Shown here one piece after another: positions 8,968 to 16,325 of a stretch of DNA of 25,000 bases. The notes under the pieces are model-generated. The model saw only the letters and a list, made by a program, of their open reading frames with translations. It was not told the origin of the DNA and made no database searches. Source of the DNA: Symbiodinium natans (Eukaryota; Sar; Dinophyceae; Suessiales; Symbiodiniaceae); contig CAJNDS010002093.1 of assembly GCA_905221605.1 (NCBI GenBank), positions 1 to 25,000 on the forward strand, in the 5' to 3' direction. The position numbers were made by a program, and so were the translations under genes. How positions within the stretch are numbered: the stretch's first letter is position 1; every line of letters begins with the position of its first letter.

Positions 8968-9063
8968 CGAGGAACGTTCAGGCCGATGAGCACCAAAAGC
9001 ACGAGGCCCGGAGGTACGGCCAGAAGAATGCCCGACGCATTGCCCGGGCCCATCCGCAGGAAC
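8968..9063 (-). CDS. Orphan exon resembling part of the membrane-protein gene
   Basis: A minus-strand segment of 96 nt, preceded by GCAG and followed by GTAGCTGAG, encodes GPGNASGILLAVPPGLV and LLVLIGLNVP. The GNASGxL-x-PG-LIG pattern matches the transmembrane part of the 10958-11290 exon (GNASGVLFLIPG then LIG). It lies beyond the stop codon of that gene, so it is probably a fragment of a tandem paralogue. Confidence 0.4.
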
Positions 9064-9069
9064 CTGCGA

Positions 9070-9215
9070 TCTCTAAACCCTAAAAGCCCAAAAACGCCCT
9101 AAAACCCCTAAAAAACCCCAAAAAAGCCCTAAATTACCTAGAAACCCTAAAAAGCCCTAAAAACCTAAAACCCCAAAACCCCGAAAGCCCTAAAAATTCT
9201 AAAGGCTCTAGATCC
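9070..9215. repeat. Degenerate CCCTAAAA-type repeats
   Basis: CCCTAAAAAGCCC and CCCCTAAAAA variants, longer than heptamers. Probably a decayed telomeric array. Confidence 0.6.
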
Positions 9216-9251
9216 TAAACTTGAGACACAACAAAGGCATCGAACTCCACG

Positions 9252-12200
9252 TTAGAAGGGGTTTAGGTCTTCTGGCCTTTGGGGCTGCTCACTACAGGAG
9301 CGCATGGTCGGCTTCACCCAAGAACGAACACAGTGTGATACTTTGGGATGTTCCTCCTTAAACTGGCAGTCCTTAATACGGACTAGAGTACCCCCCCCCC
9401 ATTCTAATCCCAAGTAAGGACTGTTCGTATAAAGGGGACCCTAAACCCTAAACCCTAAACCCTAAACCCTAAACCCTGAACCCTAAACCCTGAACCCTGA
9501 ACCCTAAACCCTAAACCCTAAACCCTAAACCCTAAACCCTAAACCGATACTCCTCAACCCAGAAGCCAAAAACTTCCCAGGGAGATCACCACCGGCAATG
9601 CGGCGACCTGGAACAACAGGAATGCCACAAGCAGGAGCGGCATGGAACGAGCCAAACCTCAGTCGCCGTTGTAAGACGCCGGAACCCCAAATGTGTGTGT
9701 GTGTGGCTGTTTAAACCCTAAACCCTAAGCCCTAAACCCTAAACCCTAAACCCTAAGCCCTAAGCCCTAAACCCTAAACCCTAAACCGTTCGGGGCTCTT
9801 TAGTTCTTCCAAAAACCCAACGGAACAGCCTTCTCCTTGACATCAAAGCAACGCACGCCGACAAAAGCCAGCGAGCTGGAACAGCGGCTGCCAAGGAAGA
9901 CTACCAAGCTCATCATGATCCATTCCTTGTCTGCTCTTCGAGAGTGGCTCGGCTTTAGGGCTTAGGGTTTTGGGTTTAAGGGTTTCAGGGTGATCCATTC
10001 CTTGTCTGCTCTTCGAGAGTGGCTAGGGTTCAGGGTTCAGGGTTCCGGGTTCAAGGGTGTAAGGGTTTAAGGTTTTGGGTGGAAGGGTTTAAGGGTTCAA
10101 GGGTTTCAGGGTTGAGCTTAGACTGAACAGTCACTTCCGTGAGTTGTTCCCTCCTGAAGCAGAAAACTCTTGGGCGGCTCAACAAGAAGTAGGGCGAACA
10201 GTGCTGCCATTTCTCCAGAAGAATATATGCAAACTCCAGAAGATAGCTCTCCGCTGGCTCAATCTGCGACACGGCCCTCGCCAAGGCATCCGAGAGCCAG
10301 GGGACATTGGCAGCAGCCAGCATGTAGAAGGTGTAGATGTGAGGAATGAAGTTCTTGGTAGCCCAGCAACCCTATTCTGACAAGGCACCCTCTTAAGGGT
10401 TGGCTACCCTATGAAGGGAGCCTTGAACAAAAAAAAAGAGGAAAAAAGGGTACCACTGGGCTACCTCAAGAGTCAGACATCTTGCCGAGGATTGCGCTTG
10501 CCAGCCTCGTTTGGACCAGGTTGTTGAAGTGATCCAAATACTCCTCACCAACGTCTCCGGGATGACTGTACCACTCCTTCAGCTTGATGTACACCAACTT
10601 CCGATCACCTTGCTGTTGGTTTAGTAGGGACTGCGGGAATGAGGTGCCCTATATCCCCCCTATATATATATATATATACCCTTTAAGGGATTATATAGGT
10701 ACCTCATTCCCTCATTCCCTAGTAAGCAACAGCAAGTCACATGGAATCGCTGCACCGGTGTCGGGATGCCGATGGTTGTTTGAGCAGCAGAAGCAGCAGG
10801 TCTCCTGCATCCGGTACGTTCGCAACTGACGTCGGACATCCAGCAAGTGTCCTTGGCTGCACTTCGGAGGGTAGTTATGACTCAAATTTTATAGCTGCCT
10901 TATTAAGAAGCCCAAGAAACCCAAAAAGGCTAAGGATCTCAAGTTACAATAAAGCACCGCAAAGTGTCGAGCTAAGCTGATCTCCATGGCGAACAAGGGC
11001 ACTCCCCACAACATGGCCGGCACAGCGACCAGCAAGGTCCCGATCAGGACTTTACCGACAGCGCCAGGAATCAAGAATAGCACGCCAGACGCGTTGCCCA
11101 CCAACATGTTGTAGACAACATACCAAAACGAGCTGGCAACCGCAGCCCACGCCGCGTATTCCACCAGCAATACCGGGGCCCCATGTACTGGCATGACCAC
11201 AACTGGCTTCTCCTCATTGCCTCCAGTCAACCACGTGGCTATTTCATACGAGCACCATAATCTGCTGAAGTAAGCCGGCGACCACAATACCTTTGCTCCC
11301 GCGCAGTGCGCGCGGACAAAAGCCTATACCTAAACTCAGTTTTATGGTGATGAAAGCACGGGCGGATGAGCAAAGGAATCTGAAAAGACCATGCGAAGTG
11401 CGATGTGAAAGCACGTTCGAATATACGTTTGAATGTCAAAGCTAGGTTCAGAGCACATCGGTAGTTCTCTAAACTAGGGTCCCTTTTTGAGATCCCTTTT
11501 AGAGGGTGCCGCCTTATAATGGGTACCCAAAAAGGGACCCTAATATAGGAAACTACGCATATTTAGGGTTTAGGGTTGAGGGTTTAGGGTTTAGGGTCTA
11601 GGGCTTAGGGCTTAGGGTTTAGGGGTCCCATGCGCGTGCGCGACCTGAAGTGCAGAGCTGTCGTCTCCTTTGCGCCCCTGGATCGCGCCCCTCTGTGTGC
11701 AAGGTGCCATAGTCGCAATCTTGCTTTTGGGGTTTAGGGTTTAGGGTTTAGGGTTCAGGGTTGAGGGTTTAGGGTTGAGGGCAGAATGCACAACCAAGGT
11801 ACCACAAGTCGCTTGGAGTGGTTGAGGAAAGCAGCAAGGCCCAGAATGCCTTTGGCCTTCCTAGGTTGCCCAGCAACCAAAGATTGAAAAGGGTGCCCTT
11901 TTTGGCTTAAAGGGGTTTATAAGGGAATCTAAACCACCCTAGACCCTAAACCCTAAACCCTCAACCCTAAACCCTAAACCCTCAACCCTAAACCCTAAAC
12001 CCTAAACCACCAAACAAAGGGAATCAGGGCACTACTGGGCGCTCCGAGCTTCAAATCCGCCAGCTCAGGGCTTTGGGCGATGCACAGCTTGTCCAAGAAG
12101 ACGAGCCTGGAAGTACACAGCATCTGGGTTTGTGTCTTGGGTTTAGGGTTTAGGGTTTAGGGTTTAGGGCTTAGGGCTTAGGGTTTAAGGCTTAGGGTTT

Positions 12201-15200
12201 AGGCATCTGGTTGGGAATGTTCCCCCCCCCCCCCCGTATCCTAACAGTCCTTAAAAGGGATTCTCATAGGGGGGACTAATAATCCCTGTCATTACTTTAA
12301 AACGGGTAGCCTTTTTTTTGGGGTTGGTTACTTTAAAAGGGGGAACATCCTTACTAATAGAGATTATCATAGGGAGTACTAAGAATCCCTGGTTGTTAAG
12401 AACCCTAAACCCTCAACCCTCAACCATCAACCCAAACCCTGGACCCTAAACCCAAAAGGCCTGCAAGTACACAGCATCTGGCGGAACCGCTGCCAGAAGC
12501 ACAAGAAGAAGAGGTGGACGCCATAGCCGATGCCAACCTAGACCAAGGAGTGGCCCAGGAATAACCCAGGAAAAAAAAGGGTTTAGGGTTTTAGGGTTTA
12601 GGGTGTAGCATTGGTCAGCTGAACGCAATAGTATGAAGACATGCCCACCCCGAGGCCACCCAAACACTACTCATCACGGAACCAAACCGGAGCCAGCCAA
12701 AGCCAAGCCAGCCATTCAATTTGCATATATCGAACATGTTTAGAGGACACTGAGACAGAACACTGCGAATGTTTCAAATTCCACACATCGAACATGTTTA
12801 GAGGACACTAAGATAAGACACTAAGATAAAACACTGCGAATGCTTGGGACATTTGCGCGCAATGGCCTTGACACAATGCACTCGGCACAACACAGCTGGC
12901 GCAATGCACTTGGCACAAGGCGCTTGGCACGATGCCCTTTGGCACAATGCACTTGGCACAATGCACTTGGCACAGAGCACTTGCGCAATGCACTTGGCAC
13001 TTTACTGCAGTTGGCACACGCAGCACAATGCACTTGGCAGAATGCCTTTCGGCATAATGCCCTTTTGCGCAATGCACTTGGCACAATGCACGCCGGGAAC
13101 AATGCACTTGGCACAGAGCACTTGGACTTGGCACGCACTTGGCACAATGCACTTGGGCGCAATGCACTTGGAACAATGCACTTGGCACAATGCACTTGGC
13201 ACATGGGGCAATGCACTTAGCGCAATGCACTTGGCACAGTGCACTGAGCACAACGGACTTGGCGCAATGGACTTGGTGCAACACACTTGGCACAGCAATG
13301 CGGCTCTTACCTTGACACAATGCACTTGGCACAACGGACTTGACGCAATGCACTTGGCACTAGAAGCAGTTGGCACAGGCACGGGTACATTAGCACCATG
13401 CAGTTGGCCTTGACACAATGCACTTGGCACATTGGCGCAATGCACTTGGCACTGACGCAATGCACCTGGAACAACGCACTTGGCACAGAGCACCTGCGCA
13501 ATGCACTTGGCACTATGGCACAATGCCCTTTGGCGCAATGCACTTGGACTTGGCACGCGCTTGGCACAATGCACCTGACACAGGCACGTGCACATGAGCG
13601 CAAGGCACTTTGGCACAATGCACTTGGGCGCAATGCACTTGGAAGTGCATTAGCGCAGTGCACTTGGCACATGGAACAATGCACTTAGCACAATGCACTT
13701 GGCACAGTGCACTTAGCACAATGGACTTGGCGCAATACACTTGGCACAACAACGCGGCTCGCGCAGGCACTGGCACATTGCCACAACGCACGTGACCTTG
13801 ACGCAATGCACTTGGCCCAGTGGCACAGAAGCGCAATGCACTTGGCATTGATTGCATAACGGACTTGATGCAATGCACTGGGCACTATAATGCAGTTGGC
13901 ACACGCACGAGTACATTAGCACAATGCACTTGGCCTTGACACAATGCGCGTGGCACATTGGCAAAATGCACTTGACACATGAAACAATGCACTTGGCGTA
14001 ATGCACCTCAATGCACTTGGCACAGAGGACTTGGCACAATGGACTTGACGCAAAGCACCCGCCGCGCAATGCACCTCGCGCGAGTGATGTTTGAGCCAGT
14101 GCCCCCCCCCCCCCCCCAAACCGGGTTCCTGGTGGGTTGGGGGCCAGGGCCAGGCCAGGGCCAGAGCCAGGGCCAGGGCCAGGGCCAGGGCCAGCCAAGA
14201 CCAGGACCAGACCCAGGGCCAGGGTCAGGGCCAGGGCCAGGCCAGACCCAGGGCCAGAGCCAGCAGGGCCAGGGCCAACACCAGCGCAGGGCCAGGGCCA
14301 GGCCAGGCTGGCCCTGAAAAAGACCCACCGGCTAGGCTTTAGGGTCTCAGTGACCAAGCTGGGCAACTTTAGCTTCACGACCCCTCAGGGGTGAGCCTGG
14401 CAGGCTCTGCAGCCCAGCAGAGCCTGCCGAGGTCTCGCTGATCGCTCGACAGCGCCCACCTACCTACAGAAGGAGAGGGGTGGCGGGCGGGTTGAGGGTT
14501 TAGGGTTTAGGGTTTAGGGTTTAGGGTTTAGGGTTGAGGGTTTAGGGTTTAGGGTTTAGGGTTTAGGGTTTAGGGTTTAGGGTTTAGGGCTAGGAATAAA
14601 CAGGGTGCCCCTTTTCGGCTTTATTAGGGGATTCTTTAGGGAACCCCCAAAAAAATCCTAAGGGACAAGGAAAAAAATAGGGCCTACTCCGAGTCCCAGC
14701 CGCAATGGTAAGTCTCAGATCCGGTAGGGCCCCAGATGCGCGCGCCACGCCGAGGGCAAGGGAAGACAGGAGCGTTGCAATCAGCGCCGCCCTCCTCGGG
14801 TGGACCGAAAAAACCCTAAACCCTAAACCCTAAACCCTAAACCCTAAACCCTAAACCCTAAACCCTAAACGCCCTCAAAACCCTCTATAAACATATTCCT
14901 GAATGTGCTCCTCTTAAACCCAAGAAGGGAAAAGATTCCTGAATTATGGCCCTCTTAAACACAACAAGCAAAAATATTCCTAACCCTAAACCCTAAACCC
15001 TAAACCCTAAACCCTAAACCCTAAACCCTAAACCCTAAACCCAATAAGGGCAAACATAGAATGTCCCCAGGGCCTACCGAGCTTCGAGTTGTAAATGATG
15101 AGCATGGCGAGAAACTTCATCCATCGACTGCTACCCCAGTCATGGCCTTGGTACCCCGGTTTAGGGTTTAGGGTTTAGGGCTTAGGGCTTAGGTTTTAGG

Positions 15201-16250
15201 GTATTTAGGGTCTAGGAGCCATCTCATGGTAAGGCGTACCCCCTTTTTTGGGTAGGGAACCCAGAAGAACAAAAAAAAATAAGACCGCTCCTTATACTAA
15301 CAGCTCCTTACCAGGGATAATCGTAGCCCCGTATGATAGTTCCGATTCTGGACTGTTGGTATAAGAGGCAGCATCCCAAAGGGGTACCACTGGGCTATCC
15401 AGTGGCTAAGGAAGTCGTCTATGGACTCGACTGGCCGGCTCAACGCCCAGTTATCGGCCTGAGGTTAGGGTTTAGGGTTTAGGGTTTAGGGTTTAGGGTT
15501 TCGGGTTCAGGGTTCAGAGTTCAGGTTCAGGGTTCCCGGCCTGTACTTTGAACATGCCTGGGTCGGGTGGCCGCCAGTGCTTGCCCCATCCGCTCAAACC
15601 TGTAAGCTGATTTGGGGGAAGCACCAAAAAGTTATCTCTGAATCAGGTCCAGGATTCTCCCTAAACCCTAAACCCTAAACCCTAAACCCTAAACCCTAGA
15701 ATTCTGCTGCCCTCAGCTGCTGTTTAGGTGAATCCCTATCGGCTCGTCTAGGGCCTAGGCGTAAGGGTTTAGGGTTTAAGGTTTAGGGTTTAGGGTTTAA
15801 GGTTTAGGGTTTGGGTTTCAGGTTTAGGGCCCTAAACCCAGGCTACGCATCTGGCTCTAAGGGACATTACATGGGCCCTTGTTATGGTCCCTTACCTCCT
15901 TCAAAGGGTTCTGATGTATGGGCGCCCTTAATTTGTACAGGGTATGTAAGGGGTAGATAAGGGGTACCCGTTTAAGGGCCCATACTAAGGGACCATGTAA
16001 CTACGCGAAGAACAAAGCGGTCGCACACCCTAGACCCTATAGAGTCCTGACCCGGAAACAATGAGATGTCCGTCAACGCCGGTTTAGGGTTTAGGGTTTA
16101 GGGTTTAGGGTTTAGGGTTTAGGGTTTAGGGTTTAGGGTTTAGGGTTCAGGGATAACATCCTTGCCAGTTCGGCCCGCGAAGCAGTCATGTAGAGGTACT
16201 CCGCGCAGTAACTCGGGCTCCAAGTGAGTCAACAGCTGGGGCGGATCCAT
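9252..16250 (-). CDS. Multi-exon gene: multi-pass membrane protein with TIR-like block
   Basis: Reassembled by frame and motif continuity. Exons in order: 16250-16161 (ATG, MDPPQLLTHLEPELLRG), 16046-16005, 15599-15541, 15458-15407, 15146-15078, perhaps 14463-14386, then 12666-12610, 12537-12473, 12106-12043, 11856-11803, 11290-10958, 10861-10741, 10608-10475, 10353-10138, 9925-9853, 9657-9559, 9340-9252 (TAA). Visible motifs: GRTGK joined to DSIGSRVCDRFVLR; SIDDFLSHDWGSSRW across one join; VFLDKLCIAQ, GILGLAAFLNHSKRLV and LWSPAYFSRLWCSYEIATW, which resemble the FLD and S-x-WC-x-E blocks of TIR domains; hydrophobic segments in exons 11290-10958, 9925-9853 and 9657-9559; a Cys-rich CCFCCSNNH. 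Most introns are GT/GC/GA to AG. Links 16005 to 15599 and 15078 to 12610 are unresolved, as is the 10475-10353 junction (GA donor assumed). Function unknown; a signalling or sensor-like membrane protein is inference. Confidence 0.7.
9343..9438. mobile_element. Introner-like element, family A, right end replaced by telomere repeats
   Basis: The left end TTTGGGATGTTCCTCCTT and the core (CAGTCCTTAATACGGAC, GTAAGGACTG) match family A. The right terminal repeat stops after CGTATAAAGGGGA, where CCCTAAA heptamers begin. On the minus strand the intact end (ATCCCAAAG) is the acceptor of the last exon at 9340-9252. Confidence 0.7.
9437..9545. repeat. CCCTAAA array inside an intron
   Basis: About 15 heptamers with CCCTGAA variants, fused to a truncated family-A introner on its left. 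By the gene model it lies in the last intron (9558-9341). Confidence 0.85.
9712..9787. repeat. CCCTAAA array inside an intron
   Basis: About ten heptamers with CCCTAAG variants, preceded by a short (TG)n run at 9692-9703. It lies in the inferred intron 9852-9658, whose ends read GTTGCT and GAG followed by GTTTGG. Confidence 0.85.
9916..10024. repeat. 34-bp direct repeat flanking a telomere-like insert
   Basis: Positions 9916-9949 and 9991-10024 are identical for 34 bp (starting TGATCCATTCCTTGTC, ending GAGAGTGGCT). Between them lie 41 bp of degenerate TTTAGGG sequence, and more follows at 10025-10118. The left copy overlaps the start of the exon 9925-9853 on the minus strand, so exon-intron boundary sequence has been duplicated around telomere-like DNA. 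Confidence 0.95.
10025..10118. repeat. Degenerate TTTAGGG array inside an intron
   Basis: GGGTTCAGGGTTCAGGG and GGGTTTAAGGG variants. It lies in the inferred intron 10137-9926 of the membrane-protein gene. Confidence 0.75.
10138..10353 (-). CDS. Exon of the membrane-protein gene
   Basis: Open for 72 codons, starting NFIPHIYTFYMLAAANV and including WLSDALARAV and YLLEFAYILLEKW. Preceded on the minus strand by a family-B introner ending CTACCAAG. Its end is taken at ACG followed by GAAGTG, so that the next exon (AAG then GAATGG) continues in frame. The frame continues into telomere-like repeats if not spliced. Confidence 0.65.
10357..10465. mobile_element. Introner-like foldback element, family B
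   Basis: Perfect 10-bp ends GGTAGCCCAG and CTGGGCTACC, with longer imperfect arms (GGTAGCCCAGCAACCC against GGGTACCACTGGGCTACC) and an A-rich interior. It splits the membrane-protein gene between exons 10608-10475 and 10353-10138; splicing out a GA-AG intron (TCT then GACTCT; CAAG then AAC) restores the frame. Without splicing the frame stops at TGA 10468-10466. Confidence 0.8.
10609..10740. mobile_element. Introner (family C) forming a precise GT-AG intron
   Basis: Palindromic element with ~50-bp arms: TTGCTGTTGGTTTAGTAGGG at the left and CCCTAGTAAGCAACAGCAAG at the right, each followed inward by GGGAATGAGGT(A/G)CC, with a (TA)n centre. On the minus strand it reads CCAT, then GTGACTTGCTG ... 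CAACAGCAAG, then GTGATCGG. Removing GT...AG gives CCA TGT GAT CGG (P-C-D-R) and joins two coding exons in frame. GTGA occurs on both sides as the target duplication and supplies the GT donor, while the element end supplies the AG. Confidence 0.85.
10958..11290 (-). CDS. Largest exon of the membrane-protein gene (TIR-like end plus transmembrane helices)
   Basis: 111 codons beginning V-LWSPAYFSRLWCSYE. The first part matches the 'S..Y..S.WC..E' block typical of TIR-like domains. It is followed by a polar loop (GGNEEKPVVVMPVHGAP) and two to three strongly hydrophobic segments (AAWAAVASSFWYVVYNML; GVLFLIPGAVGKVLIG; LLVAVPAMLWGVPLFAM). AAAG followed by GTATTG is the acceptor; GCG followed by GTGCTT is the assumed donor. 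This is the clearest coding block of the gene. Confidence 0.75.
11461..11556. mobile_element. Foldback element, family D
   Basis: Ends GTAGTTCTCTAAACTAGGGTC and the complement of GTAGTTTCCTATATTAGGGT, extended by CCCTTTTTG/AAAAAGGG. It sits inside the inferred intron 11802-11291. A larger relative is at 15843-16004. Confidence 0.7.
11562..11782. repeat. Two TTTAGGG clusters inside an intron
   Basis: Heptamers at 11562-11630 and 11728-11782 flank a unique block (11631-11727). AAGGTGCCATAGTCGC left of the second cluster resembles AAGGTACCACAAGTCGC right of it, a diverged candidate duplication of exon-end sequence. Confidence 0.7.
11861..12042. mobile_element. Introner-like family B element containing a telomere array
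   Basis: Left end GGTTGCCCAGCAACC and right end GGGCACTACTGGGCGCTCC correspond to family B. The middle (11934-12008) is a CCCTAAA array with CCCTCAA variants, bordered on both sides by CTAAACCACC. On the minus strand the whole unit forms a GC-AG intron between the VFLDKLCIAQ exon and the KGILGLAAF exon (GGA then GCGCCC; GGAAG then GCCAAA), and the frame is preserved. Confidence 0.75.
12105..12481. repeat. 23-bp direct repeat bounding a composite intron
   Basis: GCCTG(G/C)AAGTACACAGCATC plus TGG occurs at 12105-12127 and 12459-12481 with one mismatch. Between the copies are TTTAGGG heptamers (12138-12205), a family-A introner (12211-12350) and CCCTAAA-type repeats (12402-12455). On the minus strand the donor (CT then GTGTACTT) lies in the first copy and the acceptor (TTCCAG then GCTC) in the second, which splices MLLVFLDKL in frame. 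Confidence 0.85.
12211..12350. mobile_element. Introner-like element, family A (composite)
   Basis: Ends TTGGGAATGTTCCCC and GGGGGAACATCC. The interior has CAGTCCTTAAAAGGGATT, then a segment (GGGTAGCC plus a T-run plus GGTTGGTTACTTT) resembling the inside of family-B elements, so it may be a nested or recombinant copy. A C-run of ~15 follows the left end. Confidence 0.6.
12720..12850. repeat. Diverged ~55-60-bp direct repeat
   Basis: ATCGAACATGTTTAGAGGAC plus ACT occurs at 12728-12750 and at 12787-12809, each followed by GACA/AGATA-rich sequence and ACACTGCGAATG. It lies at the edge of the satellite. Confidence 0.75.
12875..14080. repeat. ~1.2-kb satellite with a 14-bp unit
   Basis: Tandem copies of a unit close to GGCACAATGCACTT (variants GGCGCAATGCACTT, GGCACAGAGCACTT, truncated units). 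Degenerate inserts recur at about 360-450-bp spacing (TTGGCACACGCAG..., GGCACAGGCACG...), hinting at a higher-order repeat. Open frames on both strands across it merely translate the repeat and are not genes. By the gene model it lies in a long intron. Confidence 0.9.
14103..14320. repeat. C-run and CCAGGG hexamer array
   Basis: A run of about 17 C (14103-14119) is followed by roughly 25 copies of CCAGGG with CCAGAC and CCAGCC variants (about 14145-14315). The frames through it encode only Gly/Pro/Gln/Arg low-complexity sequence. Confidence 0.85.
14386..14463 (-). CDS. Possible exon of the membrane-protein gene
   Basis: Minus-strand TGTAG followed by GTAGG matches the donor side of the upstream exon (TCG then GTAGG), so the join keeps phase and would give GRWALSSDQRDLGRLCW. 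It contains a perfect hairpin (14399-14428). A second acceptor two codons further on opens a different frame, and the downstream link is unclear. Confidence 0.3.
14493..14592. repeat. TTTAGGG array inside an intron
   Basis: About 14 heptamers with two TTGAGGG variants. Followed to about 14690 by a partial family-B-like block (AGGGTGCCCCTTTTCGGCTT). Confidence 0.85.
14813..15045. repeat. Two CCCTAAA arrays with a short spacer
   Basis: Arrays at 14813-14870 and 14983-15042 flank a spacer with two related halves (ATATTCCTGAATGTGCTCCT and AGATTCCTGAATTATGGCCCT), so the spacer is itself a diverged tandem duplication. It lies in the inferred intron after exon 15146-15078. Confidence 0.8.
15222..15405. 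mobile_element. Nested introners: family A inside family B
   Basis: An outer family-B element (right end GGGGTACCACTGGGCTATCC, A-rich interior, left part GGCGTACCCCCTTTTTTGGG) is split by a family-A copy at 15281-15379 (GCTCCTTATACTAACAG ... GGTATAAGAGGCAGCATCCC). With adjoining TTTAGGG repeats (15156-15210) it makes up the GC-AG intron 15406-15147, which joins FLS to HDWGSSRW in frame. Confidence 0.7.
15462..15535. repeat. TTTAGGG array forming most of a short intron
   Basis: Heptamers with GTTCAGGG variants. The inferred intron 15540-15459 (82 bp) is almost wholly telomere-like: minus-strand CAG then GCCGGG at the donor and CAG then GCCGAT at the acceptor. Confidence 0.85.
15660..15840. 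repeat. Telomere-like arrays in opposite orientations
   Basis: CCCTAAA units at 15660-15697 and TTTAGGG/TTTAAGG units at 15764-15832 flank a unique ~65-bp island that could hide an exon, but none of its frames joins cleanly. Confidence 0.8.
15843..16004. mobile_element. Foldback element, family D (larger)
   Basis: The right end, read on the minus strand, is GTAGTTACATGGTCCCTTAG, and the left end is CTACGCATCTGGCTCTAAGG plus GACATTACATGGGCCC. Arms are imperfect. It starts exactly at the donor of exon 16046-16005 (CGC then GTAGTT), so it behaves as an introner. Confidence 0.65.
16081..16149. repeat. TTTAGGG array forming most of the first intron
   Basis: About ten perfect heptamers. The inferred first intron of the membrane-protein gene (16160-16047) contains essentially this array plus short flanks; ends AAG then GATGTT and CAG then GACTCT. 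Confidence 0.9.
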
Positions 16251-16271
16251 GGCTCCGCGCAGCGACCCCAA

Positions 16272-16325
16272 GCCCTAAACTCTAAACCCTAAACCCTAAA
16301 CCCTAAACCCTGGCCTAAACCCTAG
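16272..16325. repeat. CCCTAAA array upstream of the gene start
   Basis: Six or so heptamers just upstream of the ATG at 16250 of the minus-strand gene. Confidence 0.85.

Noticed and set aside
350-9545. A chromosome end (true telomere) because of the many CCCTAAA/TTTAGGG arrays
   Set aside because: Arrays are short, change orientation repeatedly, are separated by unique sequence, and continue across genes to the other end of the window. They are interstitial.
10660-10680. TATA-box promoter in the (TA)n stretch
   Set aside because: It is the centre of a palindromic introner inside a gene, and dinoflagellate promoters are not known to rely on canonical TATA boxes.
12875-14080. CRISPR-like array
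   Set aside because: The units are contiguous and variable, without constant repeats separated by unique spacers, and the context is eukaryotic.
12808-14394. Open frames of 60-220 codons on both strands rich in HCAKCIVPSALCQ or QCTWHNALGT
   Set aside because: They are translations of the 14-bp satellite and the CCAGGG array in several frames and on both strands, so not genes despite apparent Cys/His motifs.
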